From Saccharina japonica (lineage: Eukaryota; Sar; Phaeophyceae; Laminariales; Laminariaceae): DNA of 64,000 bases. How positions within the stretch are numbered: the first letter of the stretch is position 1; every line of letters starts with the position of its first letter. Positions 48,639-61,723 of the stretch are shown here, piece after piece. The translations under genes and the position numbers were made by a program. Location: assembly GCA_008828725.1 (NCBI GenBank), contig MEHQ01002286.1:57742-121741 (forward strand), given 5' to 3'. Below the pieces are notes generated by a model that was not told the DNA's origin, ran no database searches, and saw only the letters and a program-made list of their open reading frames with translations.

Positions 48639-49113
48639 GTGGGACCCTGCACAGCGTCTACGGCTACCTCGTCGGCTGCAGTATTAAGGCCTGTGCTGTG
48701 CTCGCTCCGGGCAACTGCTCAATATGTCCGTGATTGGTATCAGTGCCTACCAATGCGCCGCTGGACACTCCCACGAGGTACTACTCCGCAAGACTGCGGG
48801 GCAGCAAAGAGTGATCCTCGAGGGAGATATGCTGTAGTGGAGAGCGTGCCCCATGGCGAAGGGCCTCCGCAAAGGGTTTCGAGCAGTCCACACACACACG
48901 AGCAGGTATGAAACTTGGGGAGTTTTGTTTGTAGATTTGAGTGGACCTACTCCTGCAGGAATCCGGCAACGACCGCTAGTCACAGCGACACCGTCGGCAT
49001 CGGGAGCCGACAGTAGTATTAGTTTCACATGGTTGTTTATATTTTTTACTACGTACAGTACATCCAAGCCACGCAGCGCAGTTGTATACCTGGTGTATCA
49101 TAAGCTGGTTTGA
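48639..49113 (+). pseudogene. Ty1/copia pre-integrase and integrase fragment, left arm
   Basis: Frame 48853-49113 carries THTSRYETWGVLFVDLSGP, then TPAGIRQRPLV and FTWLFIFFTTYSTSKPRSA, matching the start of the copia integrase core, where the first catalytic Asp lies in the VDLSGP motif. Upstream sequence (48639-48911, another frame) would cover the GAG-pre-integrase region but is frameshifted and shows no intact HHCC zinc finger. The copy ends at about 49113 in unrelated family S sequence, so most of integrase, reverse transcriptase and RNase H are gone. Integrase normally inserts element cDNA into nuclear DNA; this copy cannot. Confidence 0.65.
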
Positions 49114-49290
49114 GGAAAGTCGGACGATATTCGAAATTATAATACCGTATAACACCGAAAAAAGCACACCCCGGTGATAATATTGGAACATTAAAAAATG
49201 ATCACCACCGGGTGCGCTGGGGTGTAACATATAACGAATCCCTGGTGATAAGCAACACACATAGGAGCCCCGCAGTTAGGGGGTTCTGTA

Positions 49291-49345
49291 GGGGGGGGGG
49301 GGGGGGGGGTTATCATGGGGGGGNNNNGGGGGGGGGGGGGGGGGA
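49291..49345. other. Poly-G run with four unknown bases, probable local misassembly
   Basis: G19 at 49291-49309, then TTATCATGGGGGGG, NNNN (49324-49327), a second long G run and AGGGGTTATCATGAGGGGG. The right arm has only one such homopolymer (about 60147-60164). The doubled GGTTATCATG phrase therefore looks like an assembly join at a hard homopolymer. Confidence 0.7.
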
Positions 49346-49624
49346 GGGGTTATCATGAGGGGGTGTGGTAACGGTAGTAATTGTTGCTAAGGAGCGTTAG
49401 CAGACCTCAGTAAGACCGCTAACAACAGGGTGTGATAGCAAGGGGGTCGGCAACAAACGGGGCGATGCCGGCAACAAAGGGTGTAGTAACAAGAGGTATT
49501 GGACGCACGCTCCGGTAGAGGTGATCATGTTTTTTCTAAGGGCAATTACTCCAGCCGCGCTACACCTCACCCGAAATCTCATGAAAGAAGAAAACAAAAG
49601 TGCTGCTCGATGACTACTCCCATG

Positions 49625-50160
49625 GCCTGAGTCGCGTGCTACGGCAGAGGTACCAATTTTGGCTGAATCGTTTTCTGAACGATCGGGCTCCTTAACCCAA
49701 ATTCGTCGGATTTTCATTTTTGTGACGACAAATGTTTCCGAGTATACTTCGGTCATGAGATTTCGCATCCAGCAGCACTTTTATTATTTTCCTCCAAAAC
49801 CATTTGTTCGGTGAGGTACATATGACGCCCCTTAAGCGAGGAGCTCAGAAAAAAATGGGTGCACCTTTACCGTAGCATGCGTCCTGAGTGAATGGTTAAA
49901 CATACACGCATGCTACGATAGAGGTGCACCATGTTATTTCTGAGCTCCTGGCTTAAGGAGCGCCCTATACCTCACCCCAAAAAATGATTTTTTGAGGAAA
50001 ACAGAGGTGCTGCCGGATGAGAAAATATCATGACCGAAGTATACTCTGAAACATTATTCGTCACAAAAATGAAAGTCCGACGAATTTGGGTTAAGGAGCC
50101 CGATCGTTCCGAAAACGATTCAGCCAAAAAAAAGTGCTACCTCTACCGTAGCACGCGTCC
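49625..50160. repeat. Family R palindrome centred near 49890
   Basis: 49625-49888 pairs with 49895-50155. Arms share CTTAAGCGAGGAGCTCAGAA or its diverged partner, GGTGCACCTTTACCGTAGCA or partner, CGATCGGGCTCCTTAACCCA, and ACATTATTCGTCACAAAAAT or partner. Arms are imperfect, about 260 bp each. Confidence 0.8.
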
Positions 50161-50189
50161 ATATTTGACAACAAGAACGAAAAAAAAAA

Positions 50190-51085
50190 CGGTTTTGGTT
50201 AAGGAGCCCGATCATTCAGAAACAAAAACAAAATCGGCACGCAATACTGCCGGTGGCGGTAAAGGCCCATGCCTGAAACCAGAGATGACTGCTCAAATAT
50301 GCGCGCCTTGCTGCAATGCCGCAGACACATGTCACCGGAAGGGTATGAACTATATAGCTGTTGCCCTACGTAGCGAAAACTTCCGGGGGGTTGGAATTGT
50401 TTGCTGTTTATAGCGCAGCAAGCGTCAGAAGGCGTGTTGCGTTTCGCGAGGCCCAACAGTGTTTGCCACACAGGGGAATAACCTGCGGGGCACGCCCTTC
50501 CCTCGCCGGAGGTAGGAAAGAGAATGGAGGCACCTTTTGGTTTTTCGCTGTGGCCGAAAACATTGTTCCAGGGACACGTTCAACGGTGGAGGTATACCGT
50601 TTTTTGGCTGAATCGTTTTCTGAACGATCAGGCTCCTTAACCCAAGCTCGTCGGACTTTCATTTTTTGTGACGAATAATGTTTCAGAGTATACTTCGGTC
50701 ATGAGATCTCACATCCGGCAGCACTTTGTTTTTCTCCAAAACCATTTTTCCGGTGAGGTGTGACGCTCCTTAAGTGAGGAGCTCAGAAAAAAACATGGTG
50801 CACCTCTATCGTAGCATGCGTCCAGGTATCTAAACACACCTTGTGAGAAATCCCACGGTAGGGGTGCCACTTTTAGGCTCAATATGTTATGGCCGGTTGT
50901 GCTTCTCACGTGAGTAACCACCGGATACTATTATGTTTTACTGGTATATTTGTTTTAGGACTGCCGCATTGGAAGGTTTGGTCGGATTACGCGACGGAAT
51001 GTTTCCGAAGTCATGTTTCGGGTGAGATATTGAGCTCCTCATGTGAGGAGCTCAGAAAATTCTGCTGCACCCCTAACGTGGGATG
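50190..51085. repeat. Further family R pieces
   Basis: 50195-50225 (GGTTAAGGAGCCCGATCATT) and 50590-50830 (minus orientation of the same words, then GAGGAGCTCAGAAAAAAACA and GGTGCACCTCTATCGTAGCA). A partial copy at 51030-51080 contains a small hairpin GAGCTCCTCATGTGAGGAGCTC. Relatives lie at 24313-24400, 47576-47640 and 61807-61880. Confidence 0.7.
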
Positions 51086-52322
51086 ACTCTTGTCAAGTGA
51101 GTTTCGGGCGTATACTCCCGCAATCGGCGCATATGTTGGACTCCGGCAGCCCTCCGGCCCCCCCCTCTCCTCTGTGGGAGGGCGTAGGCGCCGCTCAACC
51201 CGCTTTCCAGCTCCCACGGCGCTTTATTCACATAACAAGCGTCGGAGCTCTAAATGATTATTTCCGTATATATGTCCTGGTGATAGGTACCAGCATAGGG
51301 ATTCAGTGGTTATGGTGTCAACCCTCCCGCAGGTTGGACTCTAGAGACCCGTGCTCCACTCAATGGCTTACTGCTACCAGGTACGTGCTAAGCATACCGC
51401 CTCGGCTGGCCGAAGCTTATTTTTCAATTGGTCAGGCACTTTATCAGCCCGTTTGTTGGAATGATGAGCTGAACACTTGACGCGTGCTTCACGATGATAG
51501 TCTTCCAAAGAGATTGATTACTGCGCTTACTTCTTTTTTTTCTCGTGAAATACGCATATTCTAGAAAAGCGCGAAACACTTATTTGTTTTGCCACAACTG
51601 ACCGGAAACAAAAACAAAAGGACAGGAATCAGAACCGTCGTCTTGTCCTCAAATAGGGCGCAAAACATATCAAGTCCATGAACATTAAATTGGCCTGACA
51701 ATCGCATCTCCCCGTAGTGTGCCTTGACTTTATATATAGGATCATGATCACTCCATCCATCTATCTTGATGGAGAAGGTCGGACTAGTAGGCGAGGGTAA
51801 ACAATCATCATTCATATTATTATTACACATGCCATCTGACAATATGCAGCTCATATTTCAATCATACCATTCAGATATACTTACAAGCTGGTTCTGGCTA
51901 TCACCCCAAATTTCGTCAGTCACGAATGCCGCATGCAATAGCAACTCCAATGTCACATATTTGGTATCATTCTGACCGCCATGAATAGTGGAAGAGGGCG
52001 GCATTGCCAGGTGTTCGTTTAAGGACCTAGAACTGGCGCTACCGCCGAAATTGTGGTCCGACCAATCACAGGCCTTCAAAGATGTCAACAATAGTCAGGC
52101 GTTTCCGTAGAAAAAAAACAATTTCCCCCATTTTTTTGTTCCTGAACGAGCCGCTGGTTCAAGGCATGTTTGTACGAAGTTCTCGGGGAATATTTGAGGA
52201 TCTGGTTGCGTATGATCATATTAAGTCATATATTTAACGCTCAAAATCGATTATATACTGAAACTAAGTAATTACCAGGCAACGCTTATTTTTGCACTTT
52301 TAACTCACAAAAGTCAAAATAC

Positions 52323-52597
52323 CCACGCCGTTTTTTGGGGATACATAGACAGTGAAATATGGCACACGTGTTTTATGCGCCCTACCCGAGCCTTTAAGGA
52401 ATGATTTTTATTTTATTTTTTCGCCGAATGTTTGGATCTCGTAAGACCCAATTTTCGCAAAATCCCCCAAAACAAATACAAGACAAACAATATCTGGCGA
52501 AAAAAAAAAAAACATTCGTTAACGGCTCAAATAGGGCGCATAAAACACGTGTGCCAAATTTCAGGGTCTATCTCCAAAAAACGGCGTGGACATTGTT
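52323..52597. repeat. Inverted repeat, arms about 105 bp (foldback candidate)
   Basis: The left arm 52323-52430 begins CCACGCCGTTTTTTGGGGAT. The right arm 52490-52597 ends CCAAAAAACGGCGTGG. Inner parts share CACGTGTTTTATGCGCCCTA (reverse complement TAGGGCGCATAAAACACGTG). Loop about 60 bp. Size and structure suit a MITE; only one copy is seen. Confidence 0.75.
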
Positions 52598-52979
52598 GGC
52601 TACTGAATAATTTTTGGGCGGTATGGTTGAACCAACCTATGTCAATCATCTCTGAATACTCGACGCACGTATAATATATATATATATACAAGGGACTTCG
52701 CCGTCGGCCCAGGCCGCCGGCGAAGCTAACTAAGGAGGAAGAAGGCCCGAAATGCAACAGGCAGTTTACGATGCCAAGGGGCAGAGAGGAATATATACAT
52801 ATCATACCATATAAACGACGTATTGTCTTGAAACAAAATGAAATTACAATAGGTACATGGATACATGTGAATTACCAAAAACATGGCGGCGGGGGGCATA
52901 CGGTATACGGCAAGCACGACGCACGAGCGTCGAGAACAGAGGCTAAATACGACGTACGATACTACGTAATAATATTACC
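52598..52979. other. Intergenic stretch around the U repeat
   Basis: A short (TA)n run at 52672-52686, then family U. After it, CACGACGCACGAGCGTCGAG at about 52917 is a first occurrence of a family V phrase. Confidence 0.5.
52686..52790 (-). repeat. Repeat with GC-rich near-palindrome (family U), copy 2
   Basis: Reverse-oriented copy of 4285-4385. The 30-bp near-palindrome spans 52696-52725 and starts CTTCGCCGTCGGCCCAGGCC. It is followed by CTAAGGAGGAAGAAGGCCCG and AGTTTACGATGCCAAGGGGC. Confidence 0.75.
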
Positions 52980-53330
52980 TGATATCGTATATACGTAGGG
53001 GGGTAGTTCAAATATACTATGATATCTGATATCATATCATGTACATACTGCATAATATGTGTAGGGGGCTACGTACTTAAAATTTTAATGATACCTGGTA
53101 CGATAGAGCTTAAAATAATATGTGGTATCATACCAGGTACATACAACGTACGCAGGGGGGTACTTATACTTATTTGGTATCATATCATGTACATACTGCA
53201 TACCTGGTAATATGTGTAGGGGGCTACTTAAAATATTAATAATACCTGGTACGATAGAGCTTAAAATAATATTTGGTATCATACCATGTACATACAACGT
53301 ACGCAGGGGGGTACTGGTACGGAGCGCGAG
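52980..53330 (+). repeat. Tandem pair of a 150-bp unit rich in TACCAGGTA words
   Basis: The words TCATATCATGTACATACTGC, TAATATGTGTAGGGGGCTAC, ATACCTGGTACGATAGAGCT and CATACAACGTACGCAGGGGG occur in order twice, from about 53033 and from about 53182. Confidence 0.8.
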
Positions 53331-53389
53331 GCACGAGCGTCGAGAACTCAGGTTTTACTATAATATGAAAATGGAGCGGGGTACTTAAC

Positions 53390-53884
53390 TGGTATCATAT
53401 AATGCATATACTCGTACTATGTACGCATATACGTAGGGGGGTGCTCAATAAACATGTGTACCTGGTCTCCTACGCATATACGTAGGGGGGTGCTCAATTT
53501 GTACGCATATACGTAGGGGGGTGCTCAATAAACATGTGTACCTGGTCTCGTACGCATATACGTAGGGGGGTGCTCAATTTGTACCTGGTATAATACCATA
53601 CCTGGTATCAATGAATACCTGGTATCGTAATTATTAACTTTTCATCCTCACGCATCAATAAATACCTGGTATCGTAGTGGAGCGGGGTATATCATACTCG
53701 TACTATATACGCATATACGTAGGGGGGTGCTCAATAATTAAACATTTGTACCTGGTATAATACCATAACTGGCATCAATAAATACCTGGTATCGTATATA
53801 CGTAGGGGGTGCTTAAATTAATAACTTTTCATCATCACGCATCAATAAATACCTGGTATCGTATATACGTAGGGGGTGCTTAAA
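53390..53884 (+). repeat. Tandem array with CGCATATACGTAGGGGGG and ACCTGGTA words
   Basis: The unit GTACGCATATACGTAGGGGG, GTGCTCAATAAACATGTGTA, CCTGGTCTC recurs about six times with spacings of 40-60 bp. After 53580, ATCAATAAATACCTGGTATC units take over. Confidence 0.8.
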
Positions 53885-54110
53885 TTAGTAAATTTTCATC
53901 CTCACACATTAAATTAATAGAACTTGGAAAATTTCAAGAATTCATCACGGCGGCGGAAAAAAATCTAAATTCATCACGGCGGGGGGTAAGATACGGAGCG
54001 CGACGCACGAGCGTCGAGAAGTCAGGTTTTCCTGAGATATGCAAATGGCCCGAGCGTGGAGAACTGACGGTTTGCTGAGCTCATCTAATTATACTATTAA
54101 TAATATTCTA
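53885..54110 (+). repeat. Dispersed repeat (family V), copy 2
   Basis: Inverted relative of 9060-9270: TTTTCATCCTCACACATTAA, CATCACGGCGGGGGGTAAGA, GATATGCAAATGGCCCGAGC and GTGGAGAACTGACGGTTTGC. Shorter phrases (GCACGAGCGTCGAGAAC) also occur at about 52923 and 53331. Confidence 0.7.
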
Positions 54111-54518
54111 TATAAATACCGAATAATGCAATCCATCGATCGTTTGGCCATATGTATGCCTCAGGAAAATGCTCACGCCGAGTACCAGTGGCGTCGTTTA
54201 TCGGATTTTTGTATCGTATATAATTAAGTATTACTGACAATTTTTCCCTAGTTGGTTTTTCTCGTATTTTCTTGACGAAATCAACCCGGATTCCAAAACT
54301 TCTAACGTTGGCAACTGACTGCGTTGTTACAGGTCAACTACGTAACATTGTTGCCGAATTTGGGGTCAAAATATTTCGAAATCATTACGAAAACAGCGGA
54401 CGCCTCATTATGGCCAGCTCAGCCTGTGCCAGGGTATATGTTAAACCATTGTTTCTAGCCAACGGCCCGAACGACATAATAATAACACCGTACGCGACAA
54501 GTGATAATGTGACTGGCC

Positions 54519-54558
<40 letters not shown>

Positions 54559-55582
54559 CATACTACTACTACTTGTAGTGCCGGTGGTTGGGGCTTAGAG
54601 AAAACTGTAAGTAGGAGACAAATACTGGCAGATGAGAGTTGTGGATGACTTGTTTCCACCAGGTGGTGGTGTGATCATTTAAGAGTTTGTGATGCTGTTT
54701 TCAGACGCAACATATATATGTCTGTATCACCGGGTGTGCTCATCATGGGGGGGGGGTGTTGTCTAAGGGTGATTGGTGTGCGCTTTCTTCCGTGGTAAAT
54801 ATATAGCGTTTTAACAACTTTGGACGATTCGTCGAGCGAAACCAGATTGCCCAGCGTGGAGCTGCGTGAGAAAAAAAGAAGAGACAACAAACTGTGTTCA
54901 CTTACTTCCCCCCCCCCACAGTAGTAGTAACGGTGCCAGTATGTCTTCGGCCTTTTCTTGAAAGCAAAATGTTTTTAAAAACACTTGAACTTCCAAACTT
55001 TGCGTTCCCGTTGGCTTTGGTTTTATGTTGCGATGTATATATTAAAAAAAAAACACAGCTGTGGGATCGAGGATTTTATCGAAACTCATATTTGCAAGCT
55101 CAGTGGGATACTTCGATCGCGCGAGCTACGGGGTTTGAGGGGAACACAATCTGACAGCAGTGGCACTCAAGGGGGGTCACATATATACGGTGTACTTCCT
55201 GAATGTGTTGCAGCAGATCAGTAGAAATCCAGCACAGGCCTGATGCTCGGGTTTGTGCGGCTCACTTGGTGCACATGCCGTGGGTGTAGTTCGTACATTC
55301 ATCCTCGTGAAAAATGCTGCTCTTCTTATTGTACGACGAAATGGCATATTATACCACAAACTGGTTCACACCTGTGTTCGTGGCAGAAGGGTGGCCCGGG
55401 TTGAGTGATACAGTCTTGAAGCATCAGGGTAACGAGTGGTGTACTTGATCCTACAGATCATTGGACCTCTTGAGTCTAAGACGCTACCAGGACTTATACG
55501 AAAACAAACGCCGGATCCAAGGCTCGACCCGTGTACGATATGCCTACATAAGCATGCACATATTATTATTATTAGTATTCGT
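54111..55582. other. IR3 loop, middle part: (TA)n microsatellite, no gene
   Basis: (TA)n at about 54522-54556. A 108-codon frame at 54272-54598 runs into the microsatellite. 55054-55171 is a diverged copy of the CAACAGCTGTGAGCTCGAGG family. No supported gene. Confidence 0.5.
55054..55171 (+). repeat. Diverged copy of the CAGCTGTGAGCTCGAGG repeat
   Basis: CACAGCTGTGGGATCGAGGA, CGAAACTCATATTTGCAAGC and GATACTTCGATCGCGCGAGC follow the order seen at 5234 and 25463. It also begins next to an A-rich tract. Confidence 0.65.
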
Positions 55583-57126
<1,544 letters not shown>

Positions 57127-57521
57127 ACTTATTCATATATTAATAGTACAAAACGTACACGCAGCTGCAGAAGTACGTACGAATGTATCATAGGTTCTTC
57201 ACAAATATTCAAAATATAATACGCAGCTACTCGTAGCAAAGATGAATATCGACCGGTTGGGAGAGTTCACAGCTGACGACGTGTTTCTTAGCTTATTATT
57301 AATACATCTCTGTAAACTTACATTAAACAACAGCTGTGAGAGATCAAGGATTTCGACAAAACTCAATATTCGAAAAGTATATCAAACCTGGTACCAGGTG
57401 TATGTTTAACCATGAGCATTCAAATATCGAATAAACATTCATTTTCGATGCGTACGTCGGTCATATTTTCAATTCCCTTCTTCCCCTCGCTGCCTCGGCA
57501 AAGTTTTTGCTTTGGCATGGC
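57127..57521. other. Spacer between P3 and P4
   Basis: AT-rich. 57236-57295 (AGCAAAGATGAATATCGACC, TTCACAGCTGACGACGTG) and 57328-57375 (CAACAGCTGTGAGAGATCAA) form a diverged inverted pair of the CAGCTG hairpin family. No gene. Confidence 0.55.
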
Positions 57522-58807
57522 ACATAGCGAGGGGGGGGGGTCTTTCTAGCGAGCAAGGCTAGGCTCCCCCTCAAGCGGACCGATCCCTTCTTGCTGCTGC
57601 GCCCCCGCCGCGAAGCGTGTGCAGCGGTAGAGTTGGATCGGCACTGGTGCGTTAGGCGCAAAAGTTCAGATGCACGGGCCTTTTTGGCCGTCGGTGTAGA
57701 CAGCAATGTCCATCTCACTTTTGTGCGCGGAGGCAGACGCCATCAGAAAGGTGGACGGACACTATGTACACGGCCCTAGGTGTGTTTGCTAGAGGGAGCT
57801 GTACTGTCTCAGTAACCTGGCTTCGCCATCAAAGGAGGAGGGAGCGTGTGGCGACGAGCTGTTGTTTGGACTGGTCAATCCCTTCAGCGCGAGAATTTTT
57901 ATTTTCCAGACCAAGCACCCTGAGTGCAACGAGGGAGAAAGCAAGGAGCCGACTGGGAAGGATAACAACGAGAGCGAGTACGGACGGAGCAGGTCGAGTG
58001 TGGTCGTGCTAGGACTGGCCAAGTGGCACCGGAGCGGCGCGCCGGATCACAGCAGCACGCCGCAGCAGCAGCACAGCAGCGCGGAGCAGCCATCCGGAGC
58101 ACGGACGACATCGACCCGTGACGAACGGACAATCATTTTTGTTTTTTTCGTTTTTTCCCCTGAATTTCGTTGTTGGGTCTGTGTGGATGACGTCACTGGT
58201 TTTGTAGAGAGACGCGGCAGAGATGGCGCGGACACCCCGGGTGCCTTCATTGTGTGCCTGATCGTGGAAGACCCCTTCAATGTGGAACGATTCCTAATCA
58301 GTGTCGATGTTTATAATGCTGTGCCTAACACAGACGTTCAGGATAGATTCGGGTAATTGTCAATTGACGTGATGGCTTTGGTTGGCTGTTCTTTTTCACT
58401 GTGTGCCCGCGGACTGTCATTCTGGCAGCACTTCAGACAGCAGCTGCGTGCTCCATCTTGTTCCCACGCCTACCGTGTGTTTTTGTACAGACAGCACTTC
58501 AGACAGTAGTTACGCTGTAGTCGGCAAATTCATTGGTAAAGAGTGGGAGGAGGGGGGGGGGGGGATGCTGCTGTAGTCGAATGGAGATTGCGGGCGTGTA
58601 GTTCAGTTTTGGACACGCATAACATGCTGTAGGGATTTTAGGTGTACCTCTTCGGACTTGTGTATCCTTTCCCTGCTAAGTGTAAGTGTTCTTTAGGATT
58701 CTCTGATGGCTCTAGCACTTTTGTGACCACGGGCCGTGATCTTGCTAGATCAGACTATAGGGATTAGCAACTGAAACGAGTTCAATGTGAAGATAACAAC
58801 AACAACA
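57522..58807 (+). mobile_element. (CAA)n-tailed element (family P), long copy P4
   Basis: 1,286 bp, from ACATAGCGAGGGGGGGGGGT to a short AAC tail at 58795-58807. Co-linear with P3 with a few per cent divergence. Two independent copies sharing the same 5' base suggest this is the full-length end, although tandem duplication of the P3-P4 block is an alternative. Confidence 0.8.
57793..58356 (+). other. Conserved open frame inside P4
   Basis: Open from the stop at 57790 to TAA at 58354, with no ATG in the first part. It reads ELYCLSNLASPSKEEGACGD, FQTKHPECNEGESKEPTGKD, SSVVVLGLAKWHRSG, then a Phe/Val-rich stretch, VDDVTGFVERRGRDGADTPG and VEDPFNVERFLISVDVYN. The P3 frame is similar but has a stop at about 56242 between the two halves. 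Composition is protein-like. I recognise no domain; it may be exons of a host gene captured by the element, or an element protein. Confidence 0.3.
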
Positions 58808-59968
58808 TATACCATGTATATACAGTACGTATATATACGAGTAGTACATTTCATTTCATCTAGATAGAGCAGAACGACCCCTCCAATTCACCACTCACCA
58901 CGCACAGAAAACAGAATGAAAATAAACAAGAGAGTACGTTGTACGTTGGCCAGACAGAGTAGTACAGCTTTTTTAGTCTTATTACTTACTATTCGAGAAA
59001 TCTGTTGAGGAGCCGTCGCGTTGCAGCTCGAACAGCCGAAGCTCCACATGGCACGTATCCGGCGTATGCATAGTTAATGCATCGACGACTCCTTCTATTC
59101 ATCACACACATTTCAATTGGTTGCGATGACAGCCCGTCAGACGATGCTCACAGCGAAGTATGATGCCCAGTGCGGTCAGTTCCCGACGGACTTGCGATCA
59201 GCTGTTATGTTGTTGTTGTTGCCGTCAGCTTACCGCACCCCCTACCCCTACCGACCAAACATGACCTCCATATGTGGTGTCTGATAATATGGTGGTGGGG
59301 GTAATACATCAATCGCGAGAATTCATGAGCGAGTGACTTTTGCTGCATGCTTTTCAGGAAAATTAGTTTTTGTACTTCATTTGGTTGAGTGGAACATTGC
59401 TGAGAACTTCTTCTGGTAATATTTTTGCGTGAATATTTTATATTGTGTGTCCCTTTCTTTTGCTTTATCAAGTTGCCCCAAGTCCCTTTTCAGGCCTGCG
59501 GATTACTTTGGGGGGGGGGCTGTGGCGTCTGGGGACAATCCTCTGGCATATCCACGGGTTTAATACTGACGTGTAGGCATGCAGGTTCTTACGTGAACCG
59601 TAACATATATAATAACCGCCTCTGGTAACGTCTCCGACCTCGAGGCATATACATAATGACATTATCTGTTTCTCTCTTTGTTATTGAACTTGTCCATACA
59701 CCAAGCCGAGTGTACGGTGATGTCGGTCTCGGGCCCCTGCTAAGTTCAAGGGTGTAGGTTTAGCGTTGTTGTGGATGGTGTATTTCCCCGTCAAGACGCC
59801 ATAACTACTATGGACAACCCACGGATTGGTGACACAAGGCAACACGGAATACATGACGGCCGATTATACATAGTTGTGTCTACTGCATGTACTAATCGTG
59901 GGCACAGTGTCACACGATCATCATTATCTTTTTTCGCCCCCTAACCCAGTATATACATACATACATAC
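58808..59968. other. IR3 loop, 3' part: no gene recognised
   Basis: TATATACAGTACGTATATAT words at 58815-58835. Short frames at 59205-59662 with no motif. Ends with (ATAC)n at about 59954-59968, directly against the IR3 right arm. Confidence 0.45.
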
Positions 59969-60339
59969 ATCACCTCTACCGGAGCGTGCGTCCAATACCT
60001 CTTGTTACTACACCCTTTGTTGCCGGCATCGCCCCGTTTGTTGCCGACCCCCTTGCTATCACACCCTGTTGTTAGCGGTCTTACTGAGGTCTGCTAACGC
60101 TCCTTAGCAACAAATACTACCGTTACCACACCCCCTCGTGATAACCCCCCCCCCCCCCCCCCTACAGAACCCCCTAACTGCGGGGCTCCTATGTGTGTTG
60201 CTTATCACCAGGGATTCGTCATATGTTACACCCCAGCGCACCCGGTGGTGATCGTTTTTTAATGTTCCAATATTATCACCGGGGTGTGCTTTTTTCGGTG
60301 TTATACGGTATTATAATTTCGAATATCGTCCGACTTTCC

Positions 60340-60814
60340 TCAAACCAGCTTATGATACACCAGGTATACAACTGCGCTGCGTGGCTTGGATGTACTGTAC
60401 GTAGTAAAAAATATAAACAACCATGTGAAACTAATACTACTGTCGGCTCCCGATGCCGATGATGTCGCTGTGACTAGCGGTCGTTGCCGGATTCCTGCAG
60501 GAGTAGGTCCACTCAAATCTACAAACAAAACTCCCCAAGTTTCATACCTGCTCGTGTGTGTGTGGACTGCTCGAAACCCTTTGCGGAGGCCCTTCGCCAT
60601 GGGGCACGCTCTCCACTACAGCATATCTCCCTCGAGGATCACTCTTTGCTGCCCCGCAGTCTTGCGGAGTAGTACCTCGTGGGAGTGTCCAGCGGCGCAT
60701 TGGTAGGCACTGATACCAATCACGGACATATTGAGCAGTTGCCCGGAGCGAGCACAGCACAGGCCTTAATACTGCAGTCGACGAGGTAGCCGTAGACGCT
60801 GTGCAGGGTCCCAC
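60340..60814 (-). pseudogene. Ty1/copia pre-integrase and integrase fragment, right arm
   Basis: Mirror copy of 48639-49113. The 86-codon frame differs by a single residue (ATSSASG for ATPSASG) and retains the VDLSGP motif. Same truncation and same frameshift, so both were inherited from one already broken element. Confidence 0.65.
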
Positions 60815-61004
60815 TCAACGAAACTATAGTCGAACGCTCTGGCGGGAGTTGGATCCTAAGCCCCGTGGGCCGCCCTTCGAACGTGTGTGCTATTTGGACG
60901 AGGGTGGGAAGGGGAAGACAATGACTGATAGCGGAGATTCGGCCCGTACGACACGTTAGTTAGCAGCACTTGCAAGAGATCCTTTTCAGACCGAAAGACA
61001 AAGC

Positions 61005-61723
61005 TTATGCCCCCATTACATGCTGCCATCGTTGTCGGGCAGTCGCGGCCGAACCACCACCGCCCTCTTTGGTGCCTCTACCTCCGTGTCCGTGATTCCC
61101 CTGCTTTCTTCCTTTTCCTTTGCGGCTATCACCACATATTCCGTGGGCGCCACCACAGCCTTCACCGTGACCACCGCCGCCGCCGCCGCCACCGCCGGCG
61201 TACACATCCTGGCCATCATGAACAGCGTTGGACCCCTCCTTCCTGTTTCCAAGAAATCGGTGGTTCCTCTCTCGAACAACCCTACCGATGTCATCCCGGC
61301 CGATATTGTCACGAGATGCCAGGTTCCGTGCCTCCACCTCGAATTCGGAAGGAAGATCGTCTGTGAAGAGGGTGTACAGCACGTGGTGGTCAAGTGTCGG
61401 GCCTACTGCACGCACCTCCGCGGCAAGGCCCTCGATCCTATCCATCTCCTCGAGCGGGTTTCTCCCCAGTGCTATCTTAAAACAAAATATTTAGACTTCG
61501 GGCGAAGTCGGAATTGGCCCCCACGGTTTGAAGGCCGTACGACGCAGGGAGAGCGTCCCACGCGTCGTACACACCTGTTCCGTATACTTGTATCGATCTT
61601 GCTCTTGAGAGCCGTCGACAGGAAATTCCGCGGCAGTGTACGACGCCTGCTACGGTGGAGACCCACCATGTTTCCATTCGGAGGGTGGCAAGTAGTCACT
61701 TGAGGAGCTCTACACCCCACCAA
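61005..61723 (-). pseudogene. Ty1/copia gag, broken copy in IR3 right arm
   Basis: 61005-61445 (-) keeps EGLAAEVRAVG, DHHVLYTLFTDDLPSEFEVE and the Gly-rich tail in one frame. The N-terminal part (61472-61723) has shifted frame: RRTLPRNFLSTALKSKIDTS continues into a sequence that no longer matches WDALPASYG, which is read in a neighbouring frame at 61477-61677. The copy is therefore more damaged than the left-arm one. Divergence is concentrated upstream of about 61475. Confidence 0.7.

Larger units (their letters stand above)
45800..49525 (+). repeat. IR3 left arm (3.7 kb)
   Basis: Reverse complement of 59969-63649. The inner end is at GGTAGAGGTGAT (49514-49525). The outer end runs into the C-rich junction at about 45800. 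Identity is mosaic: 46570-46895 is identical by eye, about 46896-47995 is roughly 80-90% identical at peptide level, and 48000-49525 is about 99%. The arm contains broken copia gag and integrase frames, a family R fragment near 47576-47640 and a family S copy at its inner end (49138-49500). Confidence 0.9.
49526..52322. other. IR3 loop, 5' part: family R palindromes, no gene
   Basis: Mostly family R repeats (listed separately) to about 51130. 50240-50460 resembles the reverse of 17920-18110. 51130-52322 has no recognised gene; the frames at 51043-51480 (+) and 51561-51854 (-) carry no domain. A fragment of the CATGGGA core (CATCTGACAATATGCAGCTC) sits at about 51831. Confidence 0.45.

Noticed and set aside
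53390..53884. Possible CRISPR array (regular short repeats with spacers)
   Set aside because: Spacings vary, the spacers are themselves repeated, there are no cas genes and the context is eukaryotic; it is a degenerate tandem repeat.
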